NCBI GenBank assembly: GCA_023230565.1
Contig: JALNXD010000046.1
Span: 1-22,182 of the forward strand
Origin: Syntrophales bacterium
GTDB lineage: Bacteria; Desulfobacterota; Syntrophia; Syntrophales; UBA2210
Direction of reading: 5' to 3'
Length of the DNA stretch: 22,182 bases
Shown here: positions 14,032-22,182 of the stretch, piece after piece
Layout of the letters: each line of letters opens with the position of its first letter
How positions within the stretch are numbered: position 1 is the first letter of the stretch
Translations under genes and position numbers: made by a program
The notes under the pieces: model-generated
The model's database searches: none
Seen by the model: only the letters and a program-made list of their open reading frames with translations
Told to the model about the DNA's origin: nothing

Positions 14032-16920
14032 ATGAGATATGTAAAAATCTTTTTCCTGATGTTCGTCACTTTAGCGATACCCTTAAAGTATGTAAATGCG
14101 CACAATGCGGTGGATGATCTGATCCTGCAGAATGAGACGGTACCAGGCGGCCAGGTTGTTGAGTACGTAGCTCTTGATACAGTAACCGCAGGCCCCGGCT
14201 ATGTCATACAAGGGGGAGCTCAGGTGACTTTTGCCGCCGGAGGCGCCGTTATTCTCAATCCGGGGTTTCATGCTGAGGGAGGCAGTCAGGTAACGGTGAG
14301 GGTATGGGAAGAGGATTCCGAAGCGCCTGCCATACTAAGTGGTTTTCCTGAAACAGGTACACTAGTGCCTGCGCAGGGTGGCAGTATCACGATGCTTCTT
14401 ACCTTTGGAGACAGTGCCTCGGGGATGTATTCCGTTACATTGTATGATGATTTGGATAATGATATTACCTCCCTTGCGAATGTTACGGAAAACACCATTG
14501 AATTGTTAATCGAAAATCCCGTCGACGGACATGAATACCACTATATCCTCGTCTTGGAAGACTGGGTGGGGAATACGAGCAATATTGATATTTCCTTCAC
14601 GGCCGATACAACCATTCCCGTGACGACTGCCAGCATAACGGGCGGCAATTTTGAAGAACCTATAATTGTAGAGCTTACCTGCTCGGAAGATGCAACGGTC
14701 TATTACTCGACTGACGGATATCCACCATATGCAGGAGCCGCAAACACAATCGTCGCCGATGCCCCGGTCCGGATCACCATAAGTAAAAGCCGGCGCCTTC
14801 AATTTTTTGCTGTCGACAGGGCCGGTAACATAGAGGAGACGAAAAGCGAGATATACCTCTTCGGCGAATTGCCCGGATCGCTTGCCGGCCTCGAGGCTGT
14901 GTATGATGTTGAATCGGAATTTGTTATTTTATCATGGATGGCCATGCCGGTGCCGGTACGCGGGTACCACCTCTATCGCTGTGTCAGTGCCTTTGACCGC
15001 ACCATTCTCGAAGAAAGCCTTGAAGGCGGCTATCCGCCTCCGAAAAAGTTGCGTTTGACATCCGCACCTGTAACAGAGACGCAGGGCTTCGACAGTACGA
15101 CTGCATCCGGCATTACATATTGGTATGGAGTGACCGTTGAAAACGAGCAAGGTATAGAAGGTACGATTTCAACGCTCGTTCCGGTAACGATTCCTCCGGC
15201 CGCGGCGGCAGACAGTCGAGAGGCAATCCTGAAGGCACGGGCCTATCTTGAAATGACTCAAAATAAGGAAGGATCCTGGGGCGAGAAAGAAGAACTTCGT
15301 CTTCTCTACACGAGTCAAGTCTTGAACGCCCTCAGATTGACCGGCGACGATTCCGCGGGCATACGCAAGGGGCTCTTTTACCTAAGGGGCCGTCATGCCG
15401 ACAACAATGACTATCTTGCAAGAAAAATTCTGACGCTTCACAAATACGGCCAAAATGTTTACGAATCGGTTAATCGTTTAATCTCGGAAGCCTTTAGCGT
15501 GGGTGAGGGATTATATTCCTGGGGCATTCAGAAAAGGTTTGGCCCCGATGCACTTGATATGGCTCTCTGTTCAAGAGCCGTAGATTTTAAGAACCCCAAT
15601 ACGCCGTGGAAAAATTACGGTTATATAGCATTACGCAATGTAGATTATATTAAAAGTAACGAGATCGATAAATATGGCTGGGTACCTGGAGGACCGCCGA
15701 ATATCTATGTGTCATCGTTAGCATATAATGTGTTGCGCGACTATTTTGTTGACGACGCACCTGTATATGACGATCAATGGATTCTGGACACTCAGGCCGA
15801 AAATCAAAACGGATCATTCGGTAATGGCCTGATCGATACCGCCGCTGTACTCCTATGGTTGGAAATTTCACAAGAGGCGAAACAGGCTGCCGTTGATTAC
15901 CTTGTATCAAATCGGGAAGAAAACGGCAGTTGGAGCAATGATCCATATGTGACGGGTCTTTGCCTCGAGGCTATGTTGACAGCAAAGATATTGGTGCCGA
16001 CACAATTTGACGGAGGTTATTTTGACGGAGATGACTATATAAGTGTCCCCCAAAGGGATGAATGGAAACTTGCTGGGCGTGATTTCACCATTTCATTTAA
16101 AGTTAAGCTGGAAGATGACGGCAGACCGTATCATCCTTTTCTTGCTCACGGGAATGAAGGATGGAGACTTTTTTATAATAGCCAGGCCGGTCTGATCTGG
16201 TTTGATTCTCCTTCTTCTTTATACTTTAATTCATATCCTCCCATTAACCTCTTTGACGGCCAGTTTCACTGGATCAAACTCTCACGCACAGGTTCTTACT
16301 TTGGGTTGTGGGTCGATGATGTGTTGTATTCTTCCTGTGTTTATACGCCTAAAGTATTCGATCAAACGACTGGTATTTTGCAGATTGCAAAGGGCCTATA
16401 CTCTTGGGCATATCTTAGAGGTGATCTGACCGATATTTCTATAAAAATAGATGGTCCTCTTTACCTGAGCGGTCATAATTCGGTCTATTATAAAGACTCG
16501 CAAGATTTTTCCTTAGCTGATTCAGACTTCAAAATTTCACTCAAAGTAAAGCTTGAAGATGACGGAAGAGCTGACCACCCTCTTTTAGCAAAGGGAATCA
16601 ATGGGTGGCGATTATATTATTCCAGAACATATGATGTCTTATTTTTTAAAGATGGAAACCTATCAGTGAATACACGTTGTCTGGACCTTCTTCTTTTCGA
16701 CGGACAGTATCATCAGATAGATCTTCAAAGAACGGGATCAAGCTTTTATATACGAATAGATGGCGAACAATATTCATCGCTCACAAGTGATTTACCGATT
16801 TCTGAGGATTCAGGCAGCCTTTATATCGGGCGGCGATACATTAATTCGAAATGGCACTACTGCAAAGGCAGTATGGATGAAATCAGAATTGTAAAAGACG
16901 GTGCCTCGATTTTGCCGTGA
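14032..16920 (+). CDS. Large secreted multidomain protein with QW-type alpha/alpha toroid and two LamG-like domains
   Basis: The 962 aa start with a signal peptide (1-23, ending VNA). Approximate modules follow: 28-91, a coathanger-stack beta domain (VIQGGAQVTFAAG, ILNPGFHAEGGSQ); 95-197, Ig-like; 199-277, chitobiase C-terminal-like (VYYSTDGYPPY, FFAVDRAGNIEE); 280-388, fibronectin III-like. Residues 392-652 are an alpha-helical toroid like prenyltransferase/squalene-cyclase repeats, with three QW-like motifs (QNKEGSW, QNGSF, ENGSW). Residues 658-962 are two tandem LamG/concanavalin-like domains sharing KVKLEDDGR and GWRL. I see no cyclase DxDD motif, so catalysis is unlikely; a surface binding or scaffold role is inferred. 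GAGGAG at 14021-14026 fixes the ATG. The RHS gene starts 52 bases after the stop. Confidence 0.85.
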   Translation: MRYVKIFFLMFVTLAIPLKYVNAHNAVDDLILQNETVPGGQVVEYVALDTVTAGPGYVIQGGAQVTFAAGGAVILNPGFHAEGGSQVTVRVWEEDSEAPAILSGFPETGTLVPAQGGSITMLLTFGDSASGMYSVTLYDDLDNDITSLANVTENTIELLIENPVDGHEYHYILVLEDWVGNTSNIDISFTADTTIPVTTASITGGNFEEPIIVELTCSEDATVYYSTDGYPPYAGAANTIVADAPVRITISKSRRLQFFAVDRAGNIEETKSEIYLFGELPGSLAGLEAVYDVESEFVILSWMAMPVPVRGYHLYRCVSAFDRTILEESLEGGYPPPKKLRLTSAPVTETQGFDSTTASGITYWYGVTVENEQGIEGTISTLVPVTIPPAAAADSREAILKARAYLEMTQNKEGSWGEKEELRLLYTSQVLNALRLTGDDSAGIRKGLFYLRGRHADNNDYLARKILTLHKYGQNVYESVNRLISEAFSVGEGLYSWGIQKRFGPDALDMALCSRAVDFKNPNTPWKNYGYIALRNVDYIKSNEIDKYGWVPGGPPNIYVSSLAYNVLRDYFVDDAPVYDDQWILDTQAENQNGSFGNGLIDTAAVLLWLEISQEAKQAAVDYLVSNREENGSWSNDPYVTGLCLEAMLTAKILVPTQFDGGYFDGDDYISVPQRDEWKLAGRDFTISFKVKLEDDGRPYHPFLAHGNEGWRLFYNSQAGLIWFDSPSSLYFNSYPPINLFDGQFHWIKLSRTGSYFGLWVDDVLYSSCVYTPKVFDQTTGILQIAKGLYSWAYLRGDLTDISIKIDGPLYLSGHNSVYYKDSQDFSLADSDFKISLKVKLEDDGRADHPLLAKGINGWRLYYSRTYDVLFFKDGNLSVNTRCLDLLLFDGQYHQIDLQRTGSSFYIRIDGEQYSSLTSDLPISEDSGSLYIGRRYINSKWHYCKGSMDEIRIVKDGASILP

Positions 16921-16961
16921 ACAACAACTGAGATAGATTTCTCATGACTGCAAATCATTAT

Positions 16962-16966
16962 AGGAG
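16962..16966 (+). promoter_or_regulatory. Ribosome binding site of the RHS gene
   Basis: AGGAG ends 6 bases before the ATG at 16973 and decides the start of the large open frame. Confidence 0.75.
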
Positions 16967-16972
16967 TCAAAG

Positions 16973-19900
16973 ATGAAAAGACTCGTGAAGAATGCAAGCC
17001 TGTTATCCATAATATTTCTTTTGACGGCAGTTTTTTTTCTGTCTTCCTTGGCTTTTGCCGCGGATGATGCAGATCCTGATCTTGCGGAAACTATGGAATG
17101 TCAATTCACGCCGGAACTGGTCGCATTGGCTGACGAACTCGACCGTGATCCTGTCAAGATATACAATTGGGTATATGAGAACATTCAGTTTGATCAATTT
17201 GATAAGGATGATTTAGACAATATTATTTCTTATAAACATTCGCGTCTTGGTGCCTATGGTACATATCTGAGACGCCGTGCTAATCAATGGGACACTTGTT
17301 CGCTATTGATTACACTTCTTCGAATTTCTGATATTCCAGCCCATTATGTTAGCATGGGGAGTGTTAATCAACTCTATGTTGAAGCTTTGTTGCCCACTAC
17401 CCATTATAGAGGGCAAGGCAGTGGTGTTGGTGAAAGAGAAGGCTGGCTTCCTTTAGTTCCCTGGTATAAAGAGCTGCGCATAGAAGATGGTATTGATCTT
17501 TTCCCTGATGGATCTGTAGTGGCTGAGTTGGATTTTGATTTTGCAAGATATCTGGACAACGAAGATTATTTGGGTGATGTTGAGGTGGAGCACAAGAAAA
17601 CGGCGCTGGAACTCTATGAGGAAAAGCTCCAAAATTACCTCGCCACCCATTACTATGGCAAAACCCTAAAAGATATTCCCTTTAAGGAAACGATAATCAA
17701 ACGGCCTTTATCGATCCTGCCTGGAAGCTTACCGATAGATATGGATGTATCAGATGATAAGACAATCTTCAGCGAGATAAACGATGCCGATCGAGCTAAT
17801 ATAACCTTGGAATTCTACAAGAAAGATATCGACGCGAACGGCAATGAAATCGAAACCGAGCTTTTAACCAAGATCATATACCTGCCCGAGATTGTGGGGA
17901 AACGTTTCTGTTTGGATTTCATTCCCGCATCTGACGAAGATGCGCAGACAATTTCCGAGCATGGGGGAATGTGTTTAACACCTGCCGGTGCAGCCATGCT
18001 CAAACCAGTCCTCAAAATTGATGGGAAAATAATAACTGACCCAGAAGATACAGCCTCCATTGCAACGGGAGAATACTTTGTTACTGCCTATACAGTACGT
18101 GATTATGACAAATTAGTGTGTCAGAAACAAAAGGCGGGAACCTTTATAAGCATGGCTTTTGAACCCCTGGCAGCTACTGCAGAAGTCATCGAGAAACTGA
18201 AGAAGGAACTGGAAGATGTTGACATCGAATTGACCTATGAGGATGGTACGCGAGAAGAATTCTTGGGGCGCCTGGGAAACATCCTGGGTGAGACTTATCT
18301 CCTTCGTTATCGTGAAGCGGGAGAAAGGGCTGCCCGGTTGCTTTATGGTAAATTAAGCGCGGAGATATGTCCGACTTTTATTTATACTTTTGCTGATCAA
18401 TTCTTAGCCGATGATGAATCTAAATATCTGATCCATCCGCAGTGGAATATCGATTCACGGACATACGCAAATTTTTATCGGCGGCTGAATGGGGATAATG
18501 TAAAGATTGCATGGAATGATCCCATGTTTAAATTCTGCCGCAGTCTTTATATGTATGGAACCTCATACAATGAAGGGATTATTTTTGAGGACTGGCAGGA
18601 TACGACGGGACTCAGTACCATTAAAGGGATTATGATGGCTTACGAACAGGGGATGGACGTTGTTACTCTGACATCGGTAAGTGATCTGACGGCCCAATTT
18701 TTCGATGCAGATGCCAATGGTGTTCGTACGCCTCTTGAAGCAGAAGCCTATCAAGCAGTACTCGAAGAGTTACAAGAGGGTAATACTGTAACAACACCCA
18801 CACAAATCATTACCTATGTAGAAGATGAAGGTGAAGATATGTGTGCGTATGTAATGATCAGTGTCGCTTCTGATAATGTGAGTTATTATTTTAATTTGGA
18901 TAACGGGGGCGCTTCCAGCGAATACGTAATACCCGAGACCACGCACCAAGAGGTAACAACCGGTTATTTCGCCGACGGCATCACATCATATGAAAATTAT
19001 GAAGAGTTAAGTAAAGATGAGGTATTTGTAGCCGTATGGGGAAATACTACGCGAGAGATTGTAAATGCGGAAGTCAGCAAGGCCGGCGATCCCGTCGATA
19101 TGGTCAAGGGCGAATTCTATCAGGAGGAGAAGCCTGACATTTTCATCAAGTCACGCGGATTCGACTTGGAAATCAAAAGAAAATACAAAAGCCAACTGAT
19201 ATTCAAAGGACCCTTCGGTTATGGCTGGGCTTGGAATCATGCCGAACGGATTCTCCCCGAGGCTGACGGCGATATTGTGTATTACAATAGCGACTGCGTT
19301 CCCTATAATCTGGGTTTCAATGGAGACGGCACCTACCAGAGTCCGCCCGGCACGACCTTCGTTCTGATAAAAACGGGGAATACCTACATGGCAACCCTGA
19401 AATCGGGCATCAAATATTATTTTAACAGTATGGGGTTTCTGACTCGTAAGGAAGACCGGCACGGCAATGAATTGACCTTCGAATACGACGAAAATGACCA
19501 ACTGGTGGCCATCAAGGATTCCCTGAATCGTGCCCTGATATTAATCTATCAAAACGGGAAGGTCGTACGAGTTGAGGATTCGTCTGATCCCAGCCAAGCC
19601 TGCGCTTATTCTTACGGGAATGCCGACGATCCCTTCGGAGACAGCGATGATCTTCGGTCTTTCGTAGATCTCGAAGGAAACACGACGGAATATCAGTATC
19701 TGAAGGGTCAGGAAAATCCCCTCAACAATCATAATATGTGCAAATATATCCTGCCCAAGGGGGATTACCTGGAGATCGGCTATTACAAGAACGATCAGGT
19801 GGCCTATCACACCAACGCAAAGGGAGAAACCTTCAATTTTCTGTGTAGCCGCCTGAACCGCTATGCCGAAACCTGGAACGAATCCGGGTATTACCGGAAG

Positions 19901-22182
19901 ATATTTTTCAGCGATACAAACGACGTAATCCGCTACAGCAACGAAGACGGCACCGTCGAAACAATGGATTACGACGACAACCACAACATGGTCTCCCACA
20001 CCGATGCGAACGGTTATACCACCACGTATACCTACGACGCAAACCGGAACATGACCTCAAAGAGCAACGCTCTGGGAGAAACCTGGACCTACGTCTATGA
20101 CCTGACGATCAACAAGCCCCTCACCATCACGGACCCGAAGCAAAATGTGACGGTATTTGTCTACGATACCCAGGGCAAGGGCAACCTGCTGACCATGACC
20201 GACCCGCTGGGAAAGGTCACAACCTTTACCTATGATGACTATGGAAATAACCTCTCGATTACCGACCATTTAGGATACTCCACGATAAAGATCTATGATG
20301 CGAACTGTGTCAATGTCGCCTCTATTACCGACAAGCGCGGATATGGAACAACCTTTACCTACGACGCCGCCGGCAATGTCCTTACCAAAACCGATCCCGC
20401 CGGATACATGACAACCTTCACCTACAACAAATACAACCAGAAAACAGCAGTAATCGACGCCCTGGAAAATGTGACGGCCATCGACTATGACGAGAACCGC
20501 AAGCTGCTGCGAACCGTTACGGCCGACGGCGCCGTGACGGAACACATCTACGACACGGCAAGGGATATCGTGACCGGCGCGAAAATCATCCGGACCATCG
20601 ATCCCCTGGGCGGCAGCGAATACTACGACTACGACGAGGTGGGGAACCTCATTCGAAAGACCGACCGGAACGGCAACGTCACCCGCTATTTCTACGACGG
20701 GATGAACCGTCTTGTCGAGGAATCGGACCCCTACCAGAACTCGACCCGTTATGCCTACGACGGGAACGGAAACGTGGTGGCCAAATGGGACACACGGGGT
20801 AATGTCACCCGCTTTACCTACGATGCGGCCAACCGCAAGACCGGCGTAACGGATGCGGAAGGCAACACGACCGGCTATCTCTACGATGCCAATGGCAACC
20901 TGACAGATGAAATAAAGACCTTAAGCGACCACACTATCACAACGCATTTTGACTATGACGGGATGAACCGCCTCGAAACCAGGACTCTCGCCTACGGAAC
21001 CGCAGACGCCCGCATCTATCAATACCAATACGATGCGCTGGGCAGGCTGCGAAAGGCCGTCGAACCCAAGGGGAATTATCTGAAGTACGAGTACGACGAA
21101 AACGGCAACAGGGTCAAAGAGGAATCCTTCGACAGCCTGGATGCGAAACAGTATGAAAAGATCTATCATTACAACTCACGAAACCTCCTGGATTACGAGA
21201 TCGATGCCAACGGGAAGACCTATGCCGCCGAATACGATGCCCTGGGCCGCAAGACGGCCGTGATCGATCCTCTGGGAAACAGGGTGGACTATGTCTACGA
21301 TTCGGTGGGTAGTCTCATCATGGTCATGGATCAGGGCGGCGGCGCCACGGAACATTATTACGACCGCGCCGCACGTCTTATCAAAACCGTCGACGCTATG
21401 GGGCAGACCACAGCCTGCCGCTATGACGCGAACGGCAACCGGACTGCCGAGATAGATCCCCGGGGCAACGAAACGCTGACCTATTACGACGCCCTGAACC
21501 GGAAAATCGGACTGGAAGACGCACTGGGCAATGTGACGACCTATGATTACGATCCGAACGGTAATCTCGTGAGAAGCACCGATGCCCTGGGGAGCACTGT
21601 CAGTTTCGACTACGACGGCAACAACCGGGTAACCAGAAAGATCGATCCCCTGGGCTATGAAACCGTTACCGAATATGACGCTCTGGACAGAGTCATAAAG
21701 AATATTGACGCGAAGGGTGCAGAGACGCACTACGCCTACAACGATTTCGGCGAAAAGATTCAGGAAATGAAGGCCTACGGCACCTCGGACGAGGCGGTCA
21801 TTCAGTATGACTACGATGCGAACGGCAACCTCGAAACCATCACCAGCGCCGGGAACGGAGTGATCACCTACGGCTACGACGCACTGAACCGTAGGATACA
21901 GGAGTGGGATCACGACAACAGCCTCTTGCAGGTCCAGTACGACGGTAACGGTAATATCGTTCAAGAGCTGCACCGGGACGGGGTGACTATCACGCGTGAA
22001 TACGATGCCCTCAACCGCCTTGAGACGATAAAAAAATCAGGGGTCGCCGTGCAGACCTTCCAGTACGACTCGCTCTCCCGCATGACGGGCGCCACCGATG
22101 CCAACGAAGGCCGTCAGACCCACACTGTGGCATTCGAATACGACCCGCTCCACAGAGTCATTGCCGAAACACAGGACGGCAG
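16973..22182 (+). CDS. Secreted RHS-repeat protein with transglutaminase-like N-terminus, 3' end outside window
   Basis: The frame is open from the ATG at 16973 to the window edge: 1736 codons with no stop. A signal peptide (1-24, ending AFA) is followed by a transglutaminase-like domain (about 50-160; DPVKIYNWVYENIQFD, WDTCSLLITLLR with Cys109). By eye the usual catalytic His and Asp positions read Gln133 (QLYVEALLP) and Val (GWLPLVPW), so it is probably inactive. Residues 160-700 are unrecognised. A DUF6531-like segment begins near 704 (GDPVDMVKGEF), and RHS/YD repeats (YDxxGNxxxxTDPxG) fill the rest from about 830. RHS proteins form a beta-cocoon around a C-terminal toxin or build surface filaments; the tip is not visible. 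GC content is visibly higher in the repeats than in the N-terminal half. It is downstream of, and probably cotranscribed with, the 962-aa gene. Confidence 0.93.
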   Translation, partial: MKRLVKNASLLSIIFLLTAVFFLSSLAFAADDADPDLAETMECQFTPELVALADELDRDPVKIYNWVYENIQFDQFDKDDLDNIISYKHSRLGAYGTYLRRRANQWDTCSLLITLLRISDIPAHYVSMGSVNQLYVEALLPTTHYRGQGSGVGEREGWLPLVPWYKELRIEDGIDLFPDGSVVAELDFDFARYLDNEDYLGDVEVEHKKTALELYEEKLQNYLATHYYGKTLKDIPFKETIIKRPLSILPGSLPIDMDVSDDKTIFSEINDADRANITLEFYKKDIDANGNEIETELLTKIIYLPEIVGKRFCLDFIPASDEDAQTISEHGGMCLTPAGAAMLKPVLKIDGKIITDPEDTASIATGEYFVTAYTVRDYDKLVCQKQKAGTFISMAFEPLAATAEVIEKLKKELEDVDIELTYEDGTREEFLGRLGNILGETYLLRYREAGERAARLLYGKLSAEICPTFIYTFADQFLADDESKYLIHPQWNIDSRTYANFYRRLNGDNVKIAWNDPMFKFCRSLYMYGTSYNEGIIFEDWQDTTGLSTIKGIMMAYEQGMDVVTLTSVSDLTAQFFDADANGVRTPLEAEAYQAVLEELQEGNTVTTPTQIITYVEDEGEDMCAYVMISVASDNVSYYFNLDNGGASSEYVIPETTHQEVTTGYFADGITSYENYEELSKDEVFVAVWGNTTREIVNAEVSKAGDPVDMVKGEFYQEEKPDIFIKSRGFDLEIKRKYKSQLIFKGPFGYGWAWNHAERILPEADGDIVYYNSDCVPYNLGFNGDGTYQSPPGTTFVLIKTGNTYMATLKSGIKYYFNSMGFLTRKEDRHGNELTFEYDENDQLVAIKDSLNRALILIYQNGKVVRVEDSSDPSQACAYSYGNADDPFGDSDDLRSFVDLEGNTTEYQYLKGQENPLNNHNMCKYILPKGDYLEIGYYKNDQVAYHTNAKGETFNFLCSRLNRYAETWNESGYYRKIFFSDTNDVIRYSNEDGTVETMDYDDNHNMVSHTDANGYTTTYTYDANRNMTSKSNALGETWTYVYDLTINKPLTITDPKQNVTVFVYDTQGKGNLLTMTDPLGKVTTFTYDDYGNNLSITDHLGYSTIKIYDANCVNVASITDKRGYGTTFTYDAAGNVLTKTDPAGYMTTFTYNKYNQKTAVIDALENVTAIDYDENRKLLRTVTADGAVTEHIYDTARDIVTGAKIIRTIDPLGGSEYYDYDEVGNLIRKTDRNGNVTRYFYDGMNRLVEESDPYQNSTRYAYDGNGNVVAKWDTRGNVTRFTYDAANRKTGVTDAEGNTTGYLYDANGNLTDEIKTLSDHTITTHFDYDGMNRLETRTLAYGTADARIYQYQYDALGRLRKAVEPKGNYLKYEYDENGNRVKEESFDSLDAKQYEKIYHYNSRNLLDYEIDANGKTYAAEYDALGRKTAVIDPLGNRVDYVYDSVGSLIMVMDQGGGATEHYYDRAARLIKTVDAMGQTTACRYDANGNRTAEIDPRGNETLTYYDALNRKIGLEDALGNVTTYDYDPNGNLVRSTDALGSTVSFDYDGNNRVTRKIDPLGYETVTEYDALDRVIKNIDAKGAETHYAYNDFGEKIQEMKAYGTSDEAVIQYDYDANGNLETITSAGNGVITYGYDALNRRIQEWDHDNSLLQVQYDGNGNIVQELHRDGVTITREYDALNRLETIKKSGVAVQTFQYDSLSRMTGATDANEGRQTHTVAFEYDPLHRVIAETQDG

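Noticed and set aside
17003..19501. Small minus-strand frames in the N-terminal half of the RHS gene
   Set aside because: The plus frame was read through codon by codon from 16973 to beyond 19100 without a stop, and spot checks at 19202, 20042, 21242 and 22142 stay in phase, so these are shadows.
21176..21973. 265-codon open frame on the minus strand, plus several similar ones between 19151 and 21169
   Set aside because: Antisense to the RHS repeats. The periodic YD-repeat composition keeps stops out of the opposite frame; the products are low-complexity Val/Ile/Gly sequences with no family features.

Overview
The window looks like chromosomal DNA from an anaerobic Deltaproteobacterium (Desulfobacterota), most likely of the Syntrophus/Smithella type. 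This is inferred from gene content and order: a prs-rplY-pth-ychF translation block interrupted by an ion-pumping membrane pyrophosphatase, a three-cysteine PP-loop tRNA-thiolation-type enzyme typical of anaerobes, and a very large secreted RHS protein. No database search was possible, so taxonomy is an inference.

Layout. (1) 1-3942, plus strand: prs (3' part), rplY/ctc, pth and hppA are tightly packed and end in a textbook intrinsic terminator at 3969-4001. (2) 4069-5160: ychF with its own ribosome binding site. (3) 5161-5819: a long intergenic stretch with two strong hairpins; the better terminator points to the minus strand, so this may be the far 3' end of the fusA transcript or a small RNA. 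A weak 55-codon ORF lies at 5639-5806. (4) 10237 down to 5820, minus strand: a 74-aa protein, an HD-domain phosphohydrolase (coupled by an ATGA overlap), a TPR lipoprotein resembling PilF/PilW, a membrane-anchored GerMN protein, and an EF-G (TTG start). A good promoter lies in front of the GerMN-fusA pair. (5) 10350-13180, plus strand: a good sigma70-like promoter with an inverted repeat, a secreted two-LysM protein, and an overlapping PP-loop enzyme. (6) 13181-14031: no gene; it holds a nested GC-rich palindromic repeat element of about 330 bp and a candidate promoter. (7) 14032-22182: two secreted giants. The first is a 962-aa multidomain protein with a QW-type alpha/alpha toroid and two LamG-like domains. 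The second is an RHS-repeat protein with a degenerate transglutaminase-like N-terminus, still open at the window edge after 1736 codons.

The first half is conserved housekeeping. The most interesting accessory part is 13250-22182: a structured palindromic repeat immediately upstream of a two-gene secreted module. The RHS tip, where any toxin and immunity gene would be, lies beyond the window.
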